Positions 9,025-17,209 of a DNA stretch of 40,405 nt are shown piece by piece. This DNA is from a virus. The DNA lies in the IMG/VR virus record IMGVR_UViG_3300012920_000093, positions 1-40,405 of that record. One strand, 5' to 3'. Position 1 is the first letter of the stretch. The number at the start of each line of letters is the position of its first letter. A program made the position numbers and the translations under genes. The notes under the pieces are model-generated. The model was not told the origin of the DNA. It worked only from the letters and a program-made list of their open reading frames with translations, and made no database searches.

Positions 9025-11106
9025 AAAATCTAAACGGTATGTTAATTCTCCTGCCTTAAAAATATTAGTTCTCCAAACTTTATAATTACCTACAGTGTAT
9101 GCTGTATATACTGTGCTTACCCCATTATCTATGTCTACTTGGTTGCCTGTAATGTTGGTTAAAGTAGGTTGTGTTGAAATATTATTATCATAAACAATGT
9201 ACACATATTCTCCAGTTGCAGATGCACTAATATTAAATTCAAGCCCATTTAATTCTTCTTCTGAGTTTTCTCCAAATTGTATAGTACCTACATTATCTAC
9301 CCAATCTGTAATATTTCGTAAATCTGCTTCTGAGGAAATAAAAGAAGTGTTAGTAGTAGTTCCATATCTTAAACTTCTAACCCTAGAATAAGTTCTATCA
9401 ACAGACCCAGTATACTCATAAGTTGTATTGCTGTAAGGATCAGAAATCCAATACTGTTCAAATTTATTAGTTGCTGTTGTAGAGCTAGTTACGTAAACTG
9501 TGTTATCAGTATTTACTGCAACAGTAACAGTAGCAGCATTCAACCCATCTGAAAATTGGGGAGAAACAGATTGCCAAGGTTCAGTTCCACCTCCATCATT
9601 CCCTGAAGTAAGTTTTACATCTATAGAGCCAGTAGCACCTTCTTCTATTTCAAATTCAGGATCATTATTTACAAAAGCATTTTTTTCAATAGTAAGAGTT
9701 AGATTTAAAGAAGGGTCTGAAGGATTAGTTTTAGATAAATTTAAATCTAAAGAAGCAGTAACTACATCAGGGCTACCATCTATACGAGTTACATGTAAGT
9801 GAGCTATATAATGCTGGCTTCCTGATCTAAATTGAGTTAAGTTGGTTCCTGCATTAAATGGAATTACTATAGTTCCATCACTATCTAAAGATTCAGTAAC
9901 TAAAGTTCCTGGGGAGGTTGATCCAGAATTTCCTTGGGTAAAGCTAGCTGAAACAAAAGTAGTGCCATTTAAATCATAAGTTAAGGTTAAATCATAACTA
10001 TCAACAGTTAAATCAAATCTATTTGTTGCAAAAGGATTAGGGGTATCATCAAAACTTAAAATAGTTGGTGAAGGGGGAATCCCAAATTGAAGGATTAAAT
10101 TATCACCGCTTGCTGTTACAAATACATTTTCATCGTAATCTATTATAGTTAATAGATCCAAATTTAAAGGATCAGCAGACCCCGTTTGGTATGAAGTAAC
10201 ACTTCCTAACTCAGTAGAACTTGTAAAATAAAACTGACCTGATTCAGTGTTGTAAACTACTACATTAGGTTCTGAATTGAATGATAGTGATGCAAACAGA
10301 TCACCACTTGCTGAGATATTACTAGCTGTTATATTGTTTATAATAATGTCCCCACTTCCACTCAATGCAACCTCTGCGCTCGAACTTATAGCGATTGAAG
10401 AAGAAGGTCCTACCTCCATAACATGTTGGAGAGGAGGGGTGTCTGCTTTAGGTCTTATTTCTAAACAAATTCTATCTCCATTTGAAAAAGGATCATCTTT
10501 AGTAGCTGCAATAACCCTTAAAGTAGAGAATTCGGCCGAAGCAGAAGCATTTTCTTGTCCTAAAATGACTTGATTTTCATAACTAGAAGTTACATTATCA
10601 AATCTATATAAATGTGTGTGATATTCAAATTCAACTTTATGCCGTAAAGAAGACATTACAATTGAACCACTAGCTTTATTTCTAGTAAGATAATCTGTTA
10701 ACCCAACATTTGCTGTACTAGAAGCAGTATTAAATAATACATAATGGGTTTGAGAAATAGAAGAAGTAGGAATGCCTAAAGATTCACTAATAGCAGGAAA
10801 AAAAGGTTCTTCAGTTTCTTCTCCTGGGTACGGGGGGATTCGAGTGCCTACAAATTGGAATGTTCCTTCATTGGCTAAAGGTCCTATCCAATTAGAAGAT
10901 TCAGAATAAAATTTTAACTCATTAGATAAATTAAATTCTAAATCAAAACAAATTCTATCATCAAGATCATAACATAAATCACCACTTCCTATTTGATAAT
11001 GAACCGTAGGCAAAGGCCCAATACCCTCAGGGCAGGCATCCATCATTAAATTGATGTGATCAAAACTTTGGGTAAAGTTTCCGTCTATTATAAATCTTTC
11101 TGCCAT
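9022..11106 (-). CDS. Beta-rich structural (fibre or baseplate-attached) protein, 694 aa
   Basis: A 694-residue, Ser/Thr/Asn-rich protein with no membrane segments. Residues 1-90 include a Cys/Asp-rich stretch (GDLCYDLDDRICFDLEF near 45-61). At about 230-256 it carries SSSIAISSSAEVALSGSG, nearly the same as in the next gene, and at about 287-298 a TESGQFYFTSS linker, another shared module. The middle (about 325-480) resembles Ig-like or cadherin-like beta domains. The C-terminus (GNYKVWRTNIFKAGELTYRLDF) is compact and probably forms a cap. The gene has its own upstream AATATTTATA element 25 bases before the start. Twelve bases separate it from the collagen-like gene, so the two may form a pair of fibre subunits joined through their common modules. 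The precise role is unknown. Confidence 0.7.
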   Translation of the reverse strand: MAERFIIDGNFTQSFDHINLMMDACPEGIGPLPTVHYQIGSGDLCYDLDDRICFDLEFNLSNELKFYSESSNWIGPLANEGTFQFVGTRIPPYPGEETEEPFFPAISESLGIPTSSISQTHYVLFNTASSTANVGLTDYLTRNKASGSIVMSSLRHKVEFEYHTHLYRFDNVTSSYENQVILGQENASASAEFSTLRVIAATKDDPFSNGDRICLEIRPKADTPPLQHVMEVGPSSSIAISSSAEVALSGSGDIIINNITASNISASGDLFASLSFNSEPNVVVYNTESGQFYFTSSTELGSVTSYQTGSADPLNLDLLTIIDYDENVFVTASGDNLILQFGIPPSPTILSFDDTPNPFATNRFDLTVDSYDLTLTYDLNGTTFVSASFTQGNSGSTSPGTLVTESLDSDGTIVIPFNAGTNLTQFRSGSQHYIAHLHVTRIDGSPDVVTASLDLNLSKTNPSDPSLNLTLTIEKNAFVNNDPEFEIEEGATGSIDVKLTSGNDGGGTEPWQSVSPQFSDGLNAATVTVAVNTDNTVYVTSSTTATNKFEQYWISDPYSNTTYEYTGSVDRTYSRVRSLRYGTTTNTSFISSEADLRNITDWVDNVGTIQFGENSEEELNGLEFNISASATGEYVYIVYDNNISTQPTLTNITGNQVDIDNGVSTVYTAYTVGNYKVWRTNIFKAGELTYRLDF

Positions 11107-11131
11107 AGGATAATAACCTTACAATCTCCTA

Positions 11132-11142
11132 TATAAATATTA
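11132..11142 (-). promoter_or_regulatory. AATATTTATA element before the 694-aa gene
   Basis: The sense strand reads TAATATTTATA, 25 bases before the ATG at 11106, in the gap after the baseplate run. It marks the start of the fibre gene block. No hairpin terminator is visible in the gap. Confidence 0.5.
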
Positions 11143-11156
11143 AAAAATCTTAATTA

Positions 11157-11783
11157 TCAATTGAAAGATTCAAAATATAATAAATAATTATACTTTAAAT
11201 ATTTTCCAAACCCTTGAAAATTATTTCTAAGTTCTTTATAATCTATGGCATTTTTATTTTCAATAGCTACTTTATTTTGTTCTCCTACTAACACCCAAGG
11301 TAGTTTAAAAGGAATATATTGTTCATAATCTAAAGAAGAATCTTGACTATTAAGTTTAACAAATTCTTCTTTACTAATTTCTATGTATAAAAATTCATTA
11401 TTTTTTTTACAAAAATATCTAGTAAATTCATGAGAGGCATAATCTTCTTTAGTAGGAAGAGTAGCATAATATGTTGGAAGTTGAGGAACATTAGAAGTAT
11501 CAATTTCTGCTAATTTGATATAAGGGAGTGTTGTTCTACTATACTGTATGTAACGAATATTATCAAAAGTAATATTAGGCTTACTAGGATTTATTACTTT
11601 AGCATTTGGGTTTTTTCCCTTAATTAATTCTACCCCACTTCTGAAATTGGGACTTTTCCCAGAAAAATAGACACCATTTGATGTGGCCCAATAATAACCA
11701 ATATATGTTTCTCCTGTAGACTTGATTACAAGATCCCCATTACTGTATAAATTAGTTTTTATTTGGGATTTAGGGAAATACAT
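11157..11783 (-). CDS. Baseplate-associated hypothetical protein, 208 aa
   Basis: I do not recognise this 208-residue protein by sequence. Its ATG overlaps the hub gene's stop by one base (TAATG) and it is the last gene of the coupled baseplate run, so it is probably a baseplate component. It is rich in Tyr, Lys and Asn, starts MYFPKSQIKTNLYSNG and ends YLLYFESFN. It contains YIGYYWATSNGVYFSG around residues 27-42, which looks like a beta-hairpin region. There is no signal peptide, membrane segment or known catalytic motif. Homology to a specific T4 wedge protein cannot be judged by eye. Confidence 0.6.
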   Translation of the reverse strand: MYFPKSQIKTNLYSNGDLVIKSTGETYIGYYWATSNGVYFSGKSPNFRSGVELIKGKNPNAKVINPSKPNITFDNIRYIQYSRTTLPYIKLAEIDTSNVPQLPTYYATLPTKEDYASHEFTRYFCKKNNEFLYIEISKEEFVKLNSQDSSLDYEQYIPFKLPWVLVGEQNKVAIENKNAIDYKELRNNFQGFGKYLKYNYLLYFESFN

Positions 11784-14700
11784 TAAATATTATATTTTAT
11801 TGAAAATATGTCATCGTTTGTAAGAGAATTAAAATCTTTACCATTAGCTGTAGCCCATTCTTGGGTTTGAGTTTTAAAGTTTTCTTTATTGATATTCACA
11901 TCAAAATGAATAGGGTCGTATTCCGAGCTAAATTCATGACCGAAATAACCTCCCCATCTATTTACTCCTGCTAATTGAGCTTGATCTACAATCCCTGAGT
12001 CTACCCATTTAGCAATAGGGTGGCTTAAACCTAAAAGAACTTCACTTGTTGCTGTATCATTAACTTGAAAATCGAGTGATACTCCATAATTATGAGGAGA
12101 TAATCCGGGTTTTGCAGCTCGGGGATTAGTTCTTCTTAGAAGAGATTGTTGAGCAAAAGTCCTAAACCCAGAATTGATTTGGATCGTAGCTCCTTTAAGT
12201 TTAGGTTCTCGTTGAAGACGGGAGAAAAAATCACGGAATTTGAACCTAAATTTAGGATGGATCATAGTTAATATTGTATCCACAGTAGTGGGGCCCGCAG
12301 ATAAACTAAAATTATCTTGTATAGTTTCAGATGAACCTAATACAAACTTTAATTCAGTAGTAGGGTTGGATGTTTCAAATGTTATATCCGTTGAATTGGG
12401 AGAAGAATTTTTGGTAGGTTTACGTTCACCTGTTGTTTTAGTTCCATAAAAAATCCCATCAACAATACCATATGTAGATTTTTCGTTCGAATGGTAAAAT
12501 AAAGTATTTAAAGTAGTAGTCCATTCCCCATCTTTAATAGAATTATCAATCCCCTGAACTATATAATTTAAATTATTAGGATATGAAGGGGGCAAAATAT
12601 AGTCTGGGGTTACATCAAATTTTTGGAATTTTTTAACTCCAGAAATCCCATCAAGAGTTAAAGATAATTCTACAGGGATTACAAATGGTGGAGCAATATC
12701 TTCATTTACTGCTCTCAAAGATAAATCATATAATAATACGTTAGTTAAAACAGTTTTGAAACGCTCTGATTGCTCTTGAGGTTGGATGTTTTGTTGGTTG
12801 TAAGTAATATCAAAAAAGTTATTTAGGTTAGCTACATCTTGTTCATATTTGCTTAAAGTGTTAACGTCTCTTTCATTTGCATTAGGGGTATCTCTAACTG
12901 TTCCTTTTAATATCCTATCTTCTATACCTTGATTTAATTTTTGTAAAGAAGAAACTTTTTCCGGTAAAGGAGATTGACCACTTTGAGCGGAGATAGCAAT
13001 GACATTAGATATACTAGGAAATATTTTACTAGAAAAACTAAAGTTTTTAACAAAACTTCCTTCGTTTCTACCTTCTTTTGGGTTAAATCCTAAAATGTTA
13101 AAAGTTGCTGTTGTTGGTCTTTTAGGTTTTATTCCCGGAATAACACTATCATCATAAATAGATAAGGTTCTAGTAGAATCATTATAATTAATTTCAAAAG
13201 AATTAATACTACCAATGCAAGATGAAATTTCTTTTAATAAAGAATCTAAAAATGAAAATAAAGGAAGTTGACCCTCTACTAAAGAATTTTGCATAGTTTG
13301 TAGTACAAAATCAATATTAACTAATATTCCCATAATATCACCTTGGAAACCATTATCAGCATTTTTTCTAAATAAATCTTTACCTGAATTAACATGGTTG
13401 TAAGGAGTTGATGTGACTTCAAATTTATTATTTGAAGTATAGTCGGAACTCCAATTATTAGGATTAGGAGGACCAGTTTGTTCTGATTCATCTCCATTTA
13501 ATTGCATGTAAACATACTCATTTGTAAGTATGCATACTCTTGGATCTACGGATTGTTGATAGGGGTGGGATAACATCCAAGAATTTTTATACTGAGAATC
13601 AATTTTTATTATTCCTTCTCCACTGTTGTCATAATAAAGACCTTCTGATTCAATAGTTCTTAATAAAAGTCCTAGGGTAATATAAGCTGAATCAGGTTGA
13701 GCATAGGTAGCTGTCATATCAAAAATAGTTTTGTAATTGACTAGCTCACCTTGTTCTATAATAGGAAGTTGAAATAAAGATTTTGCGTCTCTTAAATTAT
13801 ATCTAAATTCTTTATTAGTTGCAGTACTTAATGATTGTTTGATACGATTTCCTCCAGGTAAATCCCCACTTCCTGGAAGGCCTCCTGGGGTAGTACCATT
13901 TGAAGGGGAAGATGGAATAGAAGAAGAGTCGCCTTTTAAGATAAGTTTAGCTTTTCTTAGTAAATAAGTTAAATTATCTCCACTAGTATCGAACCCTTTT
14001 TGTTCATCTGTTTTTCTTTTTAAAGCAGTAGTTTTACTAACTGTTAAAGATTCTATTAATGAACCGTGAGAAAAAGTATCTATTGATATGTTATATACTC
14101 CCGCTTCTGAAATGGACCAGTTAAAGTTGGTAATTGTTCCTATAAACCCATCGTAATTATGGCTTCTTTTTTGAATCTCAGATTGAATGTCTTGATTTAA
14201 CTCAAATAATTTATTATATCCCCCTCCATCAGCATCTAAATAATTTGTAAATGGAACCGTATTAAAAGTATCTAATTGTTGAAGTTGAAAATTATTATCT
14301 AGATACATACTATGTCCCCATTCAACTAATATTGTAAATCCTAGCTTTAAATATAAAGCTTCAATTAATTGAAATTGTGATGGGTTGTGAGCTTCAACTA
14401 ATAATGTAGCTTTTCTAATAGATCCTTTATTTAATTCTTTAACCTCTAAACCCCTAATTCCTGGGGGTGGTGAGGCCCCCCATAAAGTAGCATTTCCTAC
14501 TCCATAAGCGGAAGCTACTTGATTTTCTAAAGAGTCACTAGTAGCAAATGCTTTATCAGCGTATCTACCATCACTAGTAGCAACACCTCCAAACAATACA
14601 AACTTTTGAGCATAATTATTGGAATCGCCCGTTAAAGAAATCCCAGGAATAGAGTCTTTTACATTAACTCCCGAAACAGCTCTAATCCAAGCTGTTCTAG

Positions 14701-14812
14701 AATTATTATAAACAATTTGTTTAGGAGTTAAACTAGATTTTCCTAATTCTGTTTCTCTGACTTCAATTTGTTTAATTAATGTAGGGTCAAAATTTTCTCC
14801 TAATATAGACAT
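11783..14812 (-). CDS. Baseplate hub protein with C-terminal M15-type peptidoglycan peptidase, 1009 aa
   Basis: This is a large hub or puncturing protein. The C-terminal domain (about 840-975) has the M15 (VanY/VanX, L-Ala-D-Glu or D-Ala-D-Ala peptidase) signature: SPHNYGVSLDF places His907 and Asp914 seven residues apart, and DPIHFDV places Asp966 three before His969. These match the two zinc ligands, catalytic acid and third ligand of the family; T5 endolysin has the same spacings. It would cut peptide stems in the host wall during tail penetration. The first 830 or so residues are the structural part, with GIRGLEVKELNKGSIRKA near 120 and WSISEAGVYNISIDTFSHG near 240, which I take as hub beta domains. 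A Gly/Pro/Ser-rich linker lies at about 300-320. The gene is coupled on both sides by TAATG overlaps, next to the LysM protein. Confidence 0.8.
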   Translation of the reverse strand: MSILGENFDPTLIKQIEVRETELGKSSLTPKQIVYNNSRTAWIRAVSGVNVKDSIPGISLTGDSNNYAQKFVLFGGVATSDGRYADKAFATSDSLENQVASAYGVGNATLWGASPPPGIRGLEVKELNKGSIRKATLLVEAHNPSQFQLIEALYLKLGFTILVEWGHSMYLDNNFQLQQLDTFNTVPFTNYLDADGGGYNKLFELNQDIQSEIQKRSHNYDGFIGTITNFNWSISEAGVYNISIDTFSHGSLIESLTVSKTTALKRKTDEQKGFDTSGDNLTYLLRKAKLILKGDSSSIPSSPSNGTTPGGLPGSGDLPGGNRIKQSLSTATNKEFRYNLRDAKSLFQLPIIEQGELVNYKTIFDMTATYAQPDSAYITLGLLLRTIESEGLYYDNSGEGIIKIDSQYKNSWMLSHPYQQSVDPRVCILTNEYVYMQLNGDESEQTGPPNPNNWSSDYTSNNKFEVTSTPYNHVNSGKDLFRKNADNGFQGDIMGILVNIDFVLQTMQNSLVEGQLPLFSFLDSLLKEISSCIGSINSFEINYNDSTRTLSIYDDSVIPGIKPKRPTTATFNILGFNPKEGRNEGSFVKNFSFSSKIFPSISNVIAISAQSGQSPLPEKVSSLQKLNQGIEDRILKGTVRDTPNANERDVNTLSKYEQDVANLNNFFDITYNQQNIQPQEQSERFKTVLTNVLLYDLSLRAVNEDIAPPFVIPVELSLTLDGISGVKKFQKFDVTPDYILPPSYPNNLNYIVQGIDNSIKDGEWTTTLNTLFYHSNEKSTYGIVDGIFYGTKTTGERKPTKNSSPNSTDITFETSNPTTELKFVLGSSETIQDNFSLSAGPTTVDTILTMIHPKFRFKFRDFFSRLQREPKLKGATIQINSGFRTFAQQSLLRRTNPRAAKPGLSPHNYGVSLDFQVNDTATSEVLLGLSHPIAKWVDSGIVDQAQLAGVNRWGGYFGHEFSSEYDPIHFDVNINKENFKTQTQEWATANGKDFNSLTNDDIFSIKYNI

Positions 14813-15120
14813 TATCTATTTAACTTATTATATAAATTAGTAACTTGACTTACATTAACAGGAATTCTTAACTGCATTCCTGCAGGTAAAAGAAGAGAAC
14901 TTTGGGAAAGTTGTTCATTCGCTATAGAAATAACCCACCACAAACTAGGATCACCATAAAATTGAGAAGCTAATAAATCTAATCTATCAGTTTCTTCAGT
15001 TAAAACATAAATATCATTTTCTGAAAGAGGAATTTTAGGATATTTTGCGGTAGAATAAAAACTAGCCCCATAATTTTCTTTAGAATCCTGAATAATTTTT
15101 ATTTGGGAATACCTTGACAT
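14812..15120 (-). CDS. LysM-domain baseplate wedge protein, gp53-like, 102 aa
   Basis: A 102-residue protein whose residues of about 43-93 form a LysM-like fold: DRLDLLASQFYGDPSLWWVI, then a short helix, then LPAGMQLRIP. This small LysM protein is a standard baseplate component of contractile tails (T4 gp53; Mu-type gpX equivalents). There it holds baseplate parts together and is not a free peptidoglycan binder. The gene is joined by 1-base TAATG overlaps to the 611-aa gene before it and the hub gene after it, which fits baseplate assembly. A length near 100 residues is normal for the short form and shorter than T4 gp53. The family is fairly certain; equivalence to gp53 specifically is inferred. 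Confidence 0.75.
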   Translation of the reverse strand: MSRYSQIKIIQDSKENYGASFYSTAKYPKIPLSENDIYVLTEETDRLDLLASQFYGDPSLWWVISIANEQLSQSSLLLPAGMQLRIPVNVSQVTNLYNKLNR

Positions 15121-16955
15121 TAATTTTGGGTTTCTGTTTTAACTTTATTGTATTGTTTTCTTTGTAATTGGGTAAAACGTTGACCACGGCCCATGCTAAT
15201 ATACTTTTGTTTAGCTTGATCAAGTTTACCTGTTACATAATCCCGGGATACTACTTCATCTCTAAAATTGTGGATAGGAGTAAATGCAAAGCTAGATACA
15301 TTAATTATTTGAGGTAATTGTAAAGAATTTTCATCTAAGGATCCTGAGTGGTCCCTTGCTATATCCCATGGGGTTTCATCTGGGATAGAGAATGATAAGT
15401 TCGATATAAATCCTAAGACACCATTTAAATAGTCTCCTAATGTTAACTTAATTATGTTTCCACGTAAAAATCCAGCTTTAGAGTAATTAGGGGCCATAAC
15501 AGAAGCTAGATAATTTAGCTTATCGTATAAAAAGGATTGTTCATACTTAGAATAAACAACGGCATCAAAACTCATAGCAATTTCTCTAGTATACCCATCA
15601 TATTTATAAAAATTATTCCCCCTTCCAGAATATTTAATAGGATTCCAAGTAGAATTATAATTATCGTTAAAAGAAGTTAATGATGCTCTAAAGTTAAGCC
15701 AAGTGTATTCAGGATTTTCTTGGTTTGCAGTGTCTAGGTTTAAAACCCCAATATTGAATTTAATTATATCCCCTACTATAGGATCTTGTGATATAGGAGT
15801 TACAGTAGTAGAAGAATATAAAGGAATAGTATTTCTTTTATCATATTCATAAATGTTAGAAATGTCTGTGCTTCCAGTTATATTAGTAGTATAATAAGCC
15901 GAACGATCCCTAAGAGGACGACCTGCATCTCCTCCCCCATAAGTAGTATTTCTATTAAATTCTCTATAATTATCGGGGGTTCCAACTATTTGTTTTACTC
16001 TGTCTTTTTTAACCCCAGTTTCGATTTCTTCTTCATAGAAGGTTTGAGAAAAATTAGAAATTCCAGCACTTCCAAACCCGGTAGTTGTTAATCGATTTCG
16101 TCTTCTAAACAGATTTGGAGTAAAACTTAGAAATTGTAATCCTGTAGAAGCTGATTGGGTTTTATTGCGATCTATAGCTTGATTTGTATTAAAAACTTTT
16201 CTTACAGATGATTTATTTCCTATTAAAGAATTAGGACCTCCCTGATAGCTAAATAAAAGATTAGAAGAAGTAGAGATTCCAAATTTTCCTAAATTGGTTT
16301 TAAATTTACTAACATCTTCAGGAGTAGCAGCTAGATTAGAAAGTCCAGTGGTTAGTGCTGTAGGATCACCTGTAAGGTAAAAGATTTCTTTTCCTAAATC
16401 TATATCTGTTGTAGGGGGAGCTGTAAGGTCTACAGTAGGAGTGATAATATTTGTTTCATATAATAATAATAGTTTATTAGTGTTATTTTCACCTAAAGAA
16501 TTGTTATTATACTTAGTTTTGGTTAATTTAAAATATTTATCTACTTCATTAAGTCTAGGTTCTTTCCCTTGTTTCATAAAATGAATACCTAAGGGATTAA
16601 CAGCTACTTGAGCAAGCGTATTTACAGGATCATATGAACGATCGGGGGGAGCCCCTGTTAAGGGTGCTTGGTTAGAAAGTAATTTTTGTTTTGCAATAAA
16701 TAAAAGACCATCAGCACTTCTTAAATCTGAGAAAAATCTTCCCAATCTGATTTCGTCTTCTATTACTGAAGAAACTGAACGAGTTCCTCCTCTTATGAGA
16801 AAATCGCTACCTAGCATACTGTTAGCAAAATTAATAGACCTTAGCCTGTCAGGAATGTCTTTGGTAAAGTAGGGTTGACCACTATCACCACCATTCCTTC
16901 TATCCTTCCCATATCTTAGGGAAGTTAGGTCTGAGGTCATATTAATTAAAGGCAT
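15120..16955 (-). CDS. Baseplate or tube-junction structural protein, 611 aa
   Basis: This 611-residue protein lies between the tape measure and the LysM protein, where tail-tube initiator or junction proteins are usually encoded. Its C-terminal quarter (about 440-545) contains YDKLNYLASVMAPNYSKAGF and then IIKLTLGDYLNGVLGFISNL followed by a PDETPWDI segment. I associate this pattern with tube-fold baseplate proteins (gp48/gp54-type tube initiators) from general familiarity, not from an alignment. The N-terminal part is Arg/Asn-rich and less informative (SLRYGKDRRNGGDSGQPYF near the start). TAATG overlaps join it to both neighbours. A structural role in the baseplate is likely; the exact role is tentative. 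Confidence 0.55.
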   Translation of the reverse strand: MPLINMTSDLTSLRYGKDRRNGGDSGQPYFTKDIPDRLRSINFANSMLGSDFLIRGGTRSVSSVIEDEIRLGRFFSDLRSADGLLFIAKQKLLSNQAPLTGAPPDRSYDPVNTLAQVAVNPLGIHFMKQGKEPRLNEVDKYFKLTKTKYNNNSLGENNTNKLLLLYETNIITPTVDLTAPPTTDIDLGKEIFYLTGDPTALTTGLSNLAATPEDVSKFKTNLGKFGISTSSNLLFSYQGGPNSLIGNKSSVRKVFNTNQAIDRNKTQSASTGLQFLSFTPNLFRRRNRLTTTGFGSAGISNFSQTFYEEEIETGVKKDRVKQIVGTPDNYREFNRNTTYGGGDAGRPLRDRSAYYTTNITGSTDISNIYEYDKRNTIPLYSSTTVTPISQDPIVGDIIKFNIGVLNLDTANQENPEYTWLNFRASLTSFNDNYNSTWNPIKYSGRGNNFYKYDGYTREIAMSFDAVVYSKYEQSFLYDKLNYLASVMAPNYSKAGFLRGNIIKLTLGDYLNGVLGFISNLSFSIPDETPWDIARDHSGSLDENSLQLPQIINVSSFAFTPIHNFRDEVVSRDYVTGKLDQAKQKYISMGRGQRFTQLQRKQYNKVKTETQN

Positions 16956-17161
16956 TAAATTCTTCCGCTTTGTCCTTCAGGTGCTCTATCTGAGTATTTA
17001 GGTGGGGTTTCCCCATTCATGTGTAAAGATGAACCTTCTAATAATGATACAAGATCATTTTCTCCAGCAGTAGTCATAATTTCAGGTTGTTCACCATTAG
17101 TGCTTAAGCTAGATTCACCATTAAGTACTTTTTCTAAAATTGATGTTGGTCTTTGTGCCAT
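16955..17161 (-). CDS. Small baseplate-run protein, 68 aa
   Basis: A small, polar, probably largely disordered protein of 68 residues (MAQRPTSILEKVLNGESSLS at the start). It contains two similar segments, GEQPEIM and GETPPKY, each preceded by a Ser/Leu-rich stretch with NGE, which may be a short internal duplication. It has its own upstream AATATTTATA element, 33 bases before the ATG, and a TAATG overlap with the 611-aa gene, so it heads the baseplate transcription unit. Function unknown. Position after the tape measure allows a scaffold or peptide-like baseplate component. Translation is supported by the coupled junction and the upstream element. Confidence 0.55.
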   Translation of the reverse strand: MAQRPTSILEKVLNGESSLSTNGEQPEIMTTAGENDLVSLLEGSSLHMNGETPPKYSDRAPEGQSGRI

Positions 17162-17194
17162 GTTTTTTTATTTAAAAGTTTTAAATTAATTTAT

Positions 17195-17204
17195 TATAAA
17201 TATT
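17195..17204 (-). promoter_or_regulatory. AATATTTATA element heading the baseplate unit
   Basis: The sense strand reads AATATTTATA, 33 bases before the ATG at 17161. It lies in the short gap after the tape-measure gene. The five genes downstream are joined by one-base overlaps, so this would be the only element serving them. Confidence 0.5.
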
Positions 17205-17209
17205 CAAAA

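Noticed and set aside
1908-11106. Diversity-generating retroelement acting on the fibre or small unknown genes
   Set aside because: No reverse transcriptase frame and no template/variable repeat pair with adenine-specific differences was seen in the window.
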